DNA of 64,000 nucleotides from Corynebacterium ulcerans (GCF_900187135.1 NZ_LT906443.1:1054001-1118000); one strand, 5' to 3'. Counted from the first letter of the stretch, positions 40,085 through 48,285 are shown. The notes: a model not told the origin generated them from the letters alone. Numbers and translations are program-made.

Positions 40085-40225
40085 ATGTTCACCGCAATCC
40101 ACAACTTTGTCCTCGATCTCCTCGACCTCGACTTCCTCTCCTCCCAGCCAAAGGATTACTTCCTCGGCGCCTGGGACTCTTTCCTTGACATCTTCGACGC
40201 CATCAAGGACGCCCTCTCCTCCTAG
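40085..40225 (+). CDS. small amphipathic peptide 1 (LSSxP family)
   Basis: 46-aa peptide beginning MFTAIHNFVLDLLDLDFLSS and ending IKDALSS. AAAGGA stands 7 nt before the ATG and a very strong terminator follows, so it is a complete transcription unit. It is acidic, rich in Leu, Phe and Asp in a helical amphipathic pattern, and lacks a signal peptide. It shares with three following genes the residues L12, L18-S19-S20, P22, Y25 and W30. Size, position beside the porA/porH genes and a Ser-Ser C terminus (C. glutamicum PorH also ends in Ser-Ser and is mycoloylated there) suggest a small mycomembrane peptide. That role is an inference; no named family was recognised. Confidence 0.7.
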   Translation: MFTAIHNFVLDLLDLDFLSSQPKDYFLGAWDSFLDIFDAIKDALSS

Positions 40226-40244
40226 TAAGAATTAAACGCTAAGA

Positions 40245-40280
40245 GAATGTGGCCCGCAGGTTAACCTGCGGGCCACATTC
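40245..40280 (+). terminator. terminator after peptide gene 1
   Basis: 16-bp perfect stem (40245-40260 with 40265-40280), loop TTAA, followed by TCCTTTTT. Confidence 0.9.
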
Positions 40281-40454
40281 TCCTTTTTGGAAGGCGCTGT
40301 TATTTATATCAGCACACACCCCACCCACAGCACCCAAACCACAAAAGAGTATGGGAAAATTATAAAAGACTGAATTTTTTATAAGCGTTAAGGCTTGGTA
40401 TATTGGTTAAAAATAAGGGAACTGAAAGTTCCCTCCAGTCCGAAAGGGATACCC

Positions 40455-40589
40455 ATGCCACATGTCTTCTATGAATTTTTTTCCGACCTACTAAACTTTG
40501 AAGCTCTCTCCTCCGCCCCTGGAGCCTACTTCCATAATATATGGATAGGAATCAAGGACATTTTCACCGTTTTTTCATCTTCCAGATAA
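40455..40589 (+). CDS. small amphipathic peptide 2 (LSSxP family)
   Basis: 44-aa peptide beginning MPHVFYEFFSDLLNFEALSS and ending VFSSSR. It aligns without gaps with its three neighbours over the first 30 residues (L12, L18-S19-S20, P22, Y25, W30). GAAAGGG precedes the ATG by 7 nt, and a GGGAACT/AGTTCCC hairpin (40417-40433) lies just before that. It is closest to peptide 3, including matching sequence downstream of the stop. No signal peptide. Probably the first gene of a unit with peptides 3 and 4, as no terminator was seen between them. Confidence 0.68.
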   Translation: MPHVFYEFFSDLLNFEALSSAPGAYFHNIWIGIKDIFTVFSSSR

Positions 40590-40775
40590 GACCGCAATCC
40601 AAAAACAGATCTTGAACCTATAAGGCGCTCGCCAAAAGTCGAACCCATTAATTCAAGCCGGTCTCTTTTGGTAAGCATTTCCATTTCATCCACAGCATCT
40701 ACACCACGAAAAATACATTAAGAATAGTCATAAAAAGCCTAAGGCTTTTCTTAACGCTTCAAGTGAGGAACACCC

Positions 40776-40910
40776 ATGGCCAACGCCATTTATAATTTCT
40801 TCTTCAACCTACTCGACCACGAGGCGCTTTCTTCTGCTCCAAGCGCATACTTTAATAACGGATGGAACGCGATCAAGCAGCTCTTCAACGCTTTTTTCTC
40901 TTCGCGATAG
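40776..40910 (+). CDS. small amphipathic peptide 3 (LSSxP family)
   Basis: 44-aa peptide beginning MANAIYNFFFNLLDHEALSS and ending AFFSSR. It is the tandem duplicate of peptide 2: both keep EALSSAP-x-AYF and a final Ser-Ser-(Ser)-Arg. GAGGAA lies 7 nt ahead of the ATG. Aromatic residues dominate one side of the predicted helix. An incomplete short hairpin (AAAAGCCT/AGGCTTTT, 40733-40749) lies upstream. Confidence 0.68.
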   Translation: MANAIYNFFFNLLDHEALSSAPSAYFNNGWNAIKQLFNAFFSSR

Positions 40911-41005
40911 AACTCCAAATCCAAGACCGGATCTTGCAGCGCATAAGGCCCTCTCTAAAAGTCACACTTATTAGTCAATGACTCACTCAGTCGAAAGGAA
41001 TATTC

Positions 41006-41167
41006 ATGTCTAGCGCTATTTACCATTCCTTCGACGATCTTTTCACTTTTGATTTCCTCTCCTCGAACCCAGAAGGATACTACTCAGATGCTTGGGCATC
41101 TTTTGAAAATATCTTTCTTCACGTAAAGCACCTCTTCCTTGACATCAAGGACAGCCTTTCTTCTTAA
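41006..41167 (+). CDS. small amphipathic peptide 4 (LSSxP family)
   Basis: 53-aa peptide beginning MSSAIYHSFDDLFTFDFLSS and ending IKDSLSS. It shares the L12, L18-S19-S20, P22, Y25, W30 positions with peptides 1-3. Its C terminus (DIKDSLSS) resembles that of peptide 1 (AIKDALSS), so peptides 1 and 4 form one subgroup and 2 and 3 another. AAAGGA precedes the ATG by 7 nt. A 21-bp hairpin terminator closes the cluster. Confidence 0.7.
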   Translation: MSSAIYHSFDDLFTFDFLSSNPEGYYSDAWASFENIFLHVKHLFLDIKDSLSS

Positions 41168-41186
41168 TCTGCAAGGAAGAAAATAT

Positions 41187-41234
41187 GGTGAAAGCGCGTT
41201 CCGGTAGTTTTAACTACCGGAACGCGCTTTCACC
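41187..41234. terminator. strong bidirectional terminator, peptide cluster and ppk2
   Basis: 21-bp perfect stem (41187-41207 with 41214-41234), loop TTTTAA, between convergent peptide gene 4 and ppk2. Confidence 0.9.
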
Positions 41235-41263
41235 ATTAAATATTGATATAGAACTAAACTGCA

Positions 41264-42166
41264 CTAATCCCCAATTCGATCTCGCCCGCGCATCACGATA
41301 TTCGAGTCCGGTATTCCTACAACGTCATGGTCTTTGTTTGTATATTCAAACTTGCTCAGGATGTACCTCATCGCATTGATACGAGCTCGCTTCTTATCGT
41401 TAGATCGGATCGTGATCCAAGGAGATTCATCCGTGTCCGTATAACGGAATTGCTCTTCCTTCGCCCGCGTATAGTCATCCCATTTATCCAAAGACGCGAG
41501 GTCCATCGGAGAAAGCTTCCACTGCCGCACAGGATCAACCTGCCTAATTGCGAACCGTGTCCTCTGCTCTTTCTGAGTCACCGAGAACCAAAATTTGGTA
41601 AGCGATATACCGGAACCCAAGATCATATTTTCCAGCATTGGCACTTCTCTAAGAAACTCTGCATGCTGCGATTCCGTGCAGAATCCCATCACACGCTCCA
41701 CACCCGAACGGTTGTACCATGAGCGGTCAAAAAAGACGATCTCACCAGCACACGGGAAATGCTCAATATAGCGTTGGAAATACCATGAAGTGGATTCTCT
41801 CGGCGAAGGTTTCTCCAGCGCAACTGTCCGAGCACCACGAGGATTCAGATGCTCATTAAAACGCTTAATAGTGCCACCTTTACCGGCAGCATCGCGCCCC
41901 TCAAACAGAATGATATGACGCTGACCTGTATCCTTTGTCCAGTTCTGCCATTTCAGCAGTTCAATCTGCAAAGCACGCTTCGTGTGCTCATACTCTTCCC
42001 GCGACATACGCTCGGGATAAGGATAAGACTCTTTCCATGTGTCCACCGGAGTCCCGTCCGGGGCCAAGAGAATGGGATCATCCTCATCAGAGTCATCAAC
42101 TATATAGCCCTCGATTGCTGCAAGGTCTATGGTTGGTAGCTCTTTCTCCGATGCACTCATACTCAT
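41264..42166 (-). CDS. ppk2: polyphosphate kinase 2
   Basis: 300-aa PPK2 family enzyme, which uses polyphosphate to phosphorylate nucleoside diphosphates or the reverse. Walker A-like FEGRDAAGKGGTIKRFNEHL, the lid region TVALEKPSPRESTSWYFQRY and Walker B-like VFFDRSWYNRSGVERVMGFC are clear. A 70-residue N-terminal region precedes the kinase core. ATG 42166 or the ATG two codons later is the start. In C. glutamicum a ppk2 gene also neighbours the porA-porH-groEL2 region. It may be read from the porin transcripts upstream, but a terminator-like hairpin at 42256-42293 intervenes. Confidence 0.93.
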   Translation of the reverse strand: MSMSASEKELPTIDLAAIEGYIVDDSDEDDPILLAPDGTPVDTWKESYPYPERMSREEYEHTKRALQIELLKWQNWTKDTGQRHIILFEGRDAAGKGGTIKRFNEHLNPRGARTVALEKPSPRESTSWYFQRYIEHFPCAGEIVFFDRSWYNRSGVERVMGFCTESQHAEFLREVPMLENMILGSGISLTKFWFSVTQKEQRTRFAIRQVDPVRQWKLSPMDLASLDKWDDYTRAKEEQFRYTDTDESPWITIRSNDKKRARINAMRYILSKFEYTNKDHDVVGIPDSNIVMRGRDRIGD

Positions 42167-42255
42167 AATGATAGCGCTCCTCCCCTTCAGAAACCCGACT
42201 ATAGGGATAAATAATCATTCAGATTCTGAAACATTCATGCTTCTATCGCATGCAA

Positions 42256-42293
42256 AAATCCCACTGTTTAGATAAAACCAAACAGCGGGATTT
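42256..42293 (-). terminator. terminator of the second porin-like operon
   Basis: 14-bp stem with one mismatch (42256-42269 with 42280-42293), 12 nt after the stop codon of the 42305-42490 gene. Confidence 0.7.
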
Positions 42294-42304
42294 GTACTTA
42301 AGCG

Positions 42305-42490
42305 TTACTTGCTAGAACCGGAGGAGAGGAAAGCGCTCGACAGATTGCCACCCCAGACATCGAGCTTGTCTGCGAAAGTACCGTCGAAGATGAACTTACC
42401 GAACTTCACAAGCGCATCGTAGCCCTTGAAGAAGTCACCGAGGCGCTCCAGGCCGAGAACAAGATCGTTAGCCATCTGAACAATATTCAT
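42305..42490 (-). CDS. small porin-like protein, PorH-like size
   Basis: 61-aa protein without signal peptide, starting MNIVQMANDLVLGLERLGDF and ending AFLSSGSSK. Residues 5-45 can form an amphipathic helix. Two Ser-Ser pairs near the C terminus are similar to the end of C. glutamicum PorH, where a terminal serine carries a mycolic acid. AGGAG lies 7 nt before the ATG. It is the second gene behind the 48-aa protein gene, and the pair mirrors the porH-porA pair 1 kb upstream. Class assignment is an inference from size, charge and place. Confidence 0.65.
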   Translation of the reverse strand: MNIVQMANDLVLGLERLGDFFKGYDALVKFGKFIFDGTFADKLDVWGGNLSSAFLSSGSSK

Positions 42491-42545
42491 TATTTAGCTC
42501 CTAATAGGATGAGACGAATTTGGTGTTTTAAGGATCGATTATTGC

Positions 42546-42692
42546 TTAGAAAACTTTGTCGACCGGGATCAGACGAGCCCACTCAAGAGCGGTCTCTACG
42601 ACAGCGTGTACAGCTTTAGCGATCTTATCGAACTCAAAACCCTTGAAAGTGTCAAGAATGTTTGAAGAGAGAGAAATCAGTTCAGAAGACAT
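42546..42692 (-). CDS. small porin-like protein, 48 aa
   Basis: 48-aa protein beginning MSSELISLSSNILDTFKGFE and ending LIPVDKVF. No signal peptide; residues 11-40 are predicted helical with a hydrophobic face. Four serines near the N terminus are candidates for acylation. AGGAG stands 6 nt before ATG 42692. It leads a two-gene unit with the 61-aa protein. The promoter at 42935-42963 implies a leader of about 235 nt. Too short for standard gene finding; supported by ribosome binding site, coding composition and operon structure. Confidence 0.65.
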   Translation of the reverse strand: MSSELISLSSNILDTFKGFEFDKIAKAVHAVVETALEWARLIPVDKVF

Positions 42693-43250
42693 ATGTACTC
42701 CTAGAAGTAATCCCGGAGGGGTCCGGGGTGGAAAACTTTCCCACCGAGACTTGGCTGCAACACTAGCCTCCGATGGCTAGTTACGAACGATAACACCGAA
42801 GCATGACCGGCGCTAGCCAAAACAAAACCCACGTAGAGCGTTTTTAACAGCAGCTCAAGCATCAAATCTGCTTATGTAACGCTTCCGCCGGACGTACAAA
42901 TATAGCGTTTCCCTAGGTGGAAGTATGCGAATCCCTATAACAACCCAACCTAGACAGAGTCAACCACCCCACAAATAGGGGCAGATTGAACCAAAGTAAA
43001 ATTTTTCAAATTTTACCCCTATACGGGGTGAAATTTGGCAAAATGCCTAGATACAGAATTAAAAGTTAAGCACTTTCATGCACAAAAAGCCTATTCCCCC
43101 TCTAATTTTTGCGTGCGTTTTTCGCCTTTACCCGACAAGTATTGACTTTTAATCAGCTCATACTTTACGGATACAGAAAAGTGCTTTGCCCCAAAGCTAA
43201 ATCTTTTCCCCTCACAATCCCCAGGAAACCCGCAACTATATTTACATAGA
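42693..43250. other. leader and intergenic region between the two porin-like operons
   Basis: From 42693 to about 42928 is the long 5' leader of the 48-aa protein gene. Two hairpins lie just ahead of its ribosome binding site: GGTGG/CCACC around 42727-42745 and CCCGG/CCGGG around 42714-42728, mutually exclusive in part. Upstream lie a 9-bp inverted repeat with a 3-nt loop (GTAAAATTT/AAATTTTAC, 42996-43016) and a pair of inverted 9-mers (43068-43076 and 43178-43186). No further gene is seen. Confidence 0.5.
42935..42963 (-). promoter_or_regulatory. promoter of the 48-aa/61-aa porin-like operon
   Basis: On the minus strand TTGACT (42958-42963), 17-bp spacer, TTATAG (42935-42940). Start near 42928. 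Confidence 0.6.
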
Positions 43251-43297
43251 TTAATCCCCGTTCGTCGGCACCCAGCGGCCCAACAAACGGGGATTAA
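43251..43297 (-). terminator. terminator of the porH-porA operon
   Basis: Long stem (43251-43268 with about 43278-43297, small mismatches) 20 nt beyond the porA-like stop codon, T-rich on the minus strand. Confidence 0.8.
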
Positions 43298-43316
43298 ATC
43301 ATTCAGATATCAAGTA

Positions 43317-43442
43317 TTATTTGAAAATCTTGATCATCGATGCAACGTTGCCACCAAGCTTGGCAAGCGACACCATGAAATCAAAGATCTCCTTAACAAC
43401 GCCGGTGGTTGAAAGCTGAACCCAGTTTTCCATGTGCTCCAT
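43317..43442 (-). CDS. porA: PorA-like cell-wall channel peptide
   Basis: 41-aa peptide; from its second Met it reads MENWVQLSTTGVVKEIFDF. This matches C. glutamicum PorA in start (MEN), the G-x-V/I-x2-[IV]-FDF segment and the later G-G/A-x-VA-x2-I pattern. PorA-type peptides form channels of the mycomembrane together with PorH, lack a signal peptide and are O-mycoloylated. AGAGGA lies 5 nt before ATG 43442; the second ATG at 43433 corresponds to the C. glutamicum start but is 14 nt from that site. It follows the PorH-like gene by 53 nt. Confidence 0.75.
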   Translation of the reverse strand: MEHMENWVQLSTTGVVKEIFDFMVSLAKLGGNVASMIKIFK

Positions 43443-43495
43443 ATTTTTCCTCTTTCAGATTTGTGTACGTGTTTCAAGCGTTAGGGAAGATACCC

Positions 43496-43684
43496 TTAGG
43501 CCGCAGGAGCCTCAGGAGTCTTGGTGAAGATCTCCTTAGTCTCTGTCATCGCGCTGGACATTCCACCTTCGATCCATTTAGCAACCTGCATCAGAAGCTT
43601 TGGAACACCCTGGAAAAGGCCGGAAATTGCTTCCATGCCATCCTTGAACTTGCCCAGGTGATCTGCCATAACTGTCATATCCAT
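43496..43684 (-). CDS. porH: PorH-like cell-wall channel protein
   Basis: 62-aa protein beginning MDMTVMADHLGKFKDGMEAI and ending KTPEAPAA. It resembles C. glutamicum PorH (57 aa) in the LG-[KN]-[FY] start and the helical pattern up to [IV]-P-x-LL. AGGAG stands 7 nt before ATG 43684; the frame is open a further 63 nt upstream, but that part is not coding-like. First gene of porH-porA and next to groEL as in C. glutamicum. Unlike that PorH it ends in Ala-Ala, not Ser-Ser; internal serines could be modified instead. A perfect 18-bp palindrome lies 24 nt upstream of the start. Confidence 0.78.
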   Translation of the reverse strand: MDMTVMADHLGKFKDGMEAISGLFQGVPKLLMQVAKWIEGGMSSAMTETKEIFTKTPEAPAA

Positions 43685-43707
43685 GAAGTATCTCCTCTGA
43701 GAGAGAG

Positions 43708-43725
43708 GTCGGTACGCGTACCGAC
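43708..43725. promoter_or_regulatory. perfect 18-bp palindrome upstream of porH
   Basis: GTCGGTACGCGTACCGAC reads the same on both strands and lies about 10 nt ahead of the porH ribosome binding site. It may be a regulator operator or an RNA hairpin controlling translation. Confidence 0.55.
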
Positions 43726-44042
43726 AGGAATTAGTAAGTAACGTCATCAGACGTCTCGGATAGCAATTGTGTCACAAAGTTGCCCACATTCAAGCCGGGC
43801 CACTCACACCTCCCAAACCACACAATAGCGAGTCAACCAAACAGTCGATAGAACTGTGCAAAAAGTTAGAAAAAATGGCCCGTAGGTTCGTTAATTTCAT
43901 TATTAAAAAAGGTTTCCGGCCAATATCCACCCACTCATGTGCGCTATGTGACAAATTAACTTTCGCCTTCAACACAAAAACTTGACCTACGCAACATTGT
44001 GAAAATTAGGAATTACGCCTTTTTTTACCCCAAAAATGGGGG

Positions 44043-44071
44043 AACCCGGCCCCTTATTCAGGGGCCGGGTT
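44043..44071 (-). terminator. groEL terminator
   Basis: 11-bp perfect GC-rich stem (44043-44053 with 44061-44071) 20 nt after the groEL stop; a second small hairpin and a stretch of A/T follow on the minus strand. Confidence 0.85.
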
Positions 44072-44090
44072 GAAGACATCCAGGCTTACA

Positions 44091-45746
<1,656 letters not shown>

Positions 45747-45860
45747 TTATATATAGGACGACACTCACGTCTCGACGTTCCAGCAGGCGCCCGCGACGGC
45801 ACGGTGGGCCGAGTGTAAACCAACCTCACCCGCTGATATGTCTCGAAAGTTTCGTTTTAT

Positions 45861-45887
45861 CTAGCACTCTAACGATCAAAGTGCTAA
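45861..45887. promoter_or_regulatory. CIRCE operator (HrcA site) upstream of groEL
   Basis: Minus strand reads TTAGCACTT, 9 nt, GAGTGCTAG, differing from the canonical TTAGCACTC-N9-GAGTGCTAA at one base in each arm. It lies between groEL (-) and the M20 peptidase gene (+) and could affect both. Confidence 0.85.
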
Positions 45888-45942
45888 CCACCGTTTTAGC
45901 AGTCTCCCCATGCGAGTGCAAGATCGTTCTACACTGGGCACC

Positions 45943-47304
45943 ATGATTGCAGACATCGTTAATAAGGTACGTCCGCTCGTCGAGAAGCAAAGGGACGCCA
46001 TATTCAAGGATCTCAGCGAGATCACGTCCTACAACTCTGTGCACTCCACTCCAGAATGCACCGACGACCATGCCGCCGCATGCGCATGGGTCGTGGATGC
46101 GCTGACCAAAGCAGGACTAGAGGTAACCGAATACCCCTACGACGGCGGAGCCACCACTGTACTGGGCACAAAGAAGGCCGTCGGGGACGCACCTACCGTA
46201 CTGCTGTACTCGCACTATGACGTCGTACCCGCCGGTGATCCCGCCGACTGGATCAGCGACGCCTTTACGCTTACCGAACGCAACGGACGCTGGTACGCCC
46301 GCGGCGCCGCCGATTGCAAAGGCAACCTCGTGATGCACCTCGCCGTGCTGCGCGCGATACAGGAACTCGGCGGCACGGATCTAGGCATCACTTTCCTCGT
46401 CGAAGGATCCGAGGAACAAGGCGGCGCAGAACTTAGCTCGCTTATCCACACCCAGCCCGAGCTCTTCCAATCAGATGTCATCCTCATCGCAGATTCCGGC
46501 AACCAGGAAGTAGGCGTTCCGACGCTCACCACCACCCTTCGTGGCGGCGCACAAATCACGGTTACGCTCAAAACTCTGAATGCCGCAGTCCATTCCGGTA
46601 GTTTTGGCGGGGCCGCCCCCGACGCCGCTGCAGCGCTTATCCGACTGTTGGACTCACTCAAAGACGAGCACGGCCGCACCGTCATAGACGGCGTAGATTG
46701 CTCCGCGCGATGGCCAGGAGGAACTTATGATCGCGAAAGCTTCCGCGCCGATTCCACCATGCTTGACGGCACGCAGATCATGGGAGCCGACGAAGATAAC
46801 CCTGCAGACATGGTCTGGGCACGTCCAGCTATTTCCATCACAGGTTTTACCTCCACCCCGGTAGACAAAGCAGTCAACGCAGTCCCACCCGTGGCCAGCG
46901 CACGACTCAACCTCCGCGTACCACCAGGACTCAAAGCCACCGACGTTGCAGAAGCTCTTATTGCACACCTCAAAGCCCATGTTCCGTGGGGAGCACATAT
47001 TGAAGCCAGCTACGACGATGCAAATGAACCATTTGAAGCCAAAATCGACGGCCCGGCAATGTCTCACTTCAACGCTTGCCTAGCCAACGCCTATGGCAAA
47101 GAAGATACCGTACATATCGGCTCGGGTGGTTCCATCCCACTATGCTCTGAGCTCCTAGGAATCATGCCGCATGCAGAACTGGCACTTTTTGGCGTAGAAG
47201 AGCCACAATCCACGATTCACTCCCCCAACGAGTCCGTAGATCCCAATGAAATCCGCGATATTGCAGTCGCAGAAGCCTCTTTCCTACTGACATACGGAAA
47301 ATAG
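45943..47304 (+). CDS. M20-family metallopeptidase (dipeptidase type)
   Basis: 453-aa zinc peptidase of the M20/M25/M40 family. Metal and catalytic residues are in SHYDVVPAGDPADW, ARGAADCKGNLVMH and the EGSEEQGG pair; a dimerisation domain is inserted in the middle (about residues 210-340). Without signal peptide, so cytosolic; it probably cleaves dipeptides. I place the start at ATG 45943 because TACACT (45930-45935) would begin transcription on it, making a leaderless mRNA; an upstream ATG at 45910 is in frame. A strong terminator follows. Confidence 0.88.
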   Translation: MIADIVNKVRPLVEKQRDAIFKDLSEITSYNSVHSTPECTDDHAAACAWVVDALTKAGLEVTEYPYDGGATTVLGTKKAVGDAPTVLLYSHYDVVPAGDPADWISDAFTLTERNGRWYARGAADCKGNLVMHLAVLRAIQELGGTDLGITFLVEGSEEQGGAELSSLIHTQPELFQSDVILIADSGNQEVGVPTLTTTLRGGAQITVTLKTLNAAVHSGSFGGAAPDAAAALIRLLDSLKDEHGRTVIDGVDCSARWPGGTYDRESFRADSTMLDGTQIMGADEDNPADMVWARPAISITGFTSTPVDKAVNAVPPVASARLNLRVPPGLKATDVAEALIAHLKAHVPWGAHIEASYDDANEPFEAKIDGPAMSHFNACLANAYGKEDTVHIGSGGSIPLCSELLGIMPHAELALFGVEEPQSTIHSPNESVDPNEIRDIAVAEASFLLTYGK

Positions 47305-47315
47305 CCTCAACCAGG

Positions 47316-47354
47316 AAACCCCGCAGGCGATATTGGTCGTTGCCTGCGGGGTTT
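47316..47354 (+). terminator. terminator of the M20 peptidase gene
   Basis: 13-bp perfect stem (AAACCCCGCAGGC at 47316-47328 with its complement at 47342-47354), followed by CTG and T-rich sequence. Confidence 0.85.
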
Positions 47355-47389
47355 CTGTGTGAGGAGCTACGCCTTCCGACTCTTTTGTT

Positions 47390-47449
47390 GTTTTTGAGAA
47401 CGCTAGCGGACACGTGACGCACAAAACCCCAGGTTGTGTTTTTTAGCGT
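47390..47449. repeat. 60-bp element with perfect 16-bp terminal inverted repeats
   Basis: GTTTTTGAGAACGCTA (47390-47405) is repeated inverted at 47434-47449 around a 28-bp centre, which itself holds a CACAA/TTGTG pair. It is not needed as a terminator, because one lies just before it. It may be a small palindromic repeat or miniature mobile element. Confidence 0.5.
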
Positions 47450-47726
47450 TCTCAAAAACGACACCACCCCCGAACTCAAAAACCCTTGCGGCTCAACCAC
47501 ATCCCCGTTAGCATCGCAGGTGTGATCCACATCATTGGTTTCTCTCAGCGTGCACAGCAAGTGCTCGTGGCCCCAGTAGCGGCCCGAGTGCTCAAGGCTG
47601 CTACAGCCATGTGCCCGTCTGTGGGATAGGAGGACTGACTCCCACATTCGGGAAGCAGCCGTTAAACCCACAACATCCAACGTCGGTCCATATCCTTTAT
47701 CCGTTTTCACACAAGGACCGAAATCA
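47450..47726. other. intergenic region, possible gene remnant
   Basis: No gene called. The minus strand is open for 192 codons (47162-47740) across this area, the preceding terminator and the end of the peptidase gene. Its central part (TNDVDHTCDANGDV) weakly recalls the Asp-His core of HNH endonucleases of the DUF222 type. Because it runs through the terminator hairpin it is unlikely to be an intact gene; a decayed 3' fragment is possible. Confidence 0.25.
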
Positions 47727-48275
47727 ATGTCTTCTTTCACCTCATCGCTTACTTTCCGTTCTCGCCGTTCGTTGCTGACAAAAACCTATACCCAACACTC
47801 CCCCATTCCCAGCACGACGCGAGTGTTTGCCGACGATCCTTTCCGAGCACGCTTCGGCCATAAGTTGCCCAAAGGTTTAAGAGAAGAAGCACATGGCATG
47901 CAATGGCGAACGTTCACCGCTATCTATGCGCCAGCTTCCACAATTCGCGTCCACATCACAGGGATACGCAAGCTACGCGGCAACCATAACTCCTATGACA
48001 TTGAGCTTCATCGGAACACAACTGACGGAAGAATCACTGAAACCCACTCAATCGTGGCATCAGGCCCCATCGCTGCATGCACCCACATCTTGGCTAATGC
48101 AGGGCGTCGAGTAGAAATTCTTTCTTTCCACCAATTCGAGATATTCGAATCCACCGTGACGTTTGTGCTTGCTTCCCACAATCATCGCCAACACTGGGCA
48201 ATGGGTTTCGGCGGCAGTCGTGAGCACTCTGCTGCAACTGCAATGAGCTCTGCATCTGAGCTGCTGTTTGGGTAG
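47727..48275 (+). CDS. orphan protein resembling the LeuA regulatory domain
   Basis: 182-aa soluble protein. The C-terminal half has the alternation of strands and the final GFGGSREHSAATAMSSASELLFG that recalls the leucine-binding regulatory domain of actinobacterial 2-isopropylmalate synthase (G-x-G-x-D...TAS-x-K-A-x-x-SA). The catalytic TIM barrel is absent. Relatives are sometimes annotated as homocitrate synthase-like, but no catalytic motif is present. AAGGA lies 9 nt before the ATG. Role unknown; the likeness is by eye and modest. Confidence 0.5.
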   Translation: MSSFTSSLTFRSRRSLLTKTYTQHSPIPSTTRVFADDPFRARFGHKLPKGLREEAHGMQWRTFTAIYAPASTIRVHITGIRKLRGNHNSYDIELHRNTTDGRITETHSIVASGPIAACTHILANAGRRVEILSFHQFEIFESTVTFVLASHNHRQHWAMGFGGSREHSAATAMSSASELLFG

Positions 48276-48285
48276 TCACACAACA

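Larger units (their letters stand above)
40455..40990 (+). repeat. tandem duplication covering peptide genes 2 and 3 with their 3' flanks
   Basis: The two genes start 321 bp apart. After each stop the same degenerate string follows (CAAAAACAGATCTTG near 40599 and CAAGACCGGATCTTG near 40921, then ATAAGGC-GCTC/CCTC and AAAAGTC). The copied unit is therefore the gene plus at least 60 bp downstream. Confidence 0.6.

Noticed and set aside
40395..40454. Upstream extension of peptide 2 to 64 residues
   Set aside because: It would include the leader hairpin and ribosome binding site; the short form aligns with the three paralogs from the first residue.
40085..41167. Four repeats considered as a CRISPR-like or satellite repeat array
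   Set aside because: Spacing is irregular (370, 321 and 230 bp), similarity is at protein level with coding frames and start signals, and there are no identical short repeats.
43685..43747. Upstream extension of the PorH-like protein
   Set aside because: It covers the perfect palindrome and the ribosome binding site; PorH proteins are about 57-65 residues.
43767..43777. TTGTGTCACAA as a GlxR/CRP-type site upstream of porH
   Set aside because: The half-sites touch without the 6-bp spacing of the TGTGA-N6-TCACA consensus.
47162..47740. 192-codon minus-strand frame with a weak HNH-like Asp-His patch
   Set aside because: It runs through a strong terminator hairpin and the end of the M20 peptidase gene; not an intact gene. 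Kept only as a note on a possible remnant.
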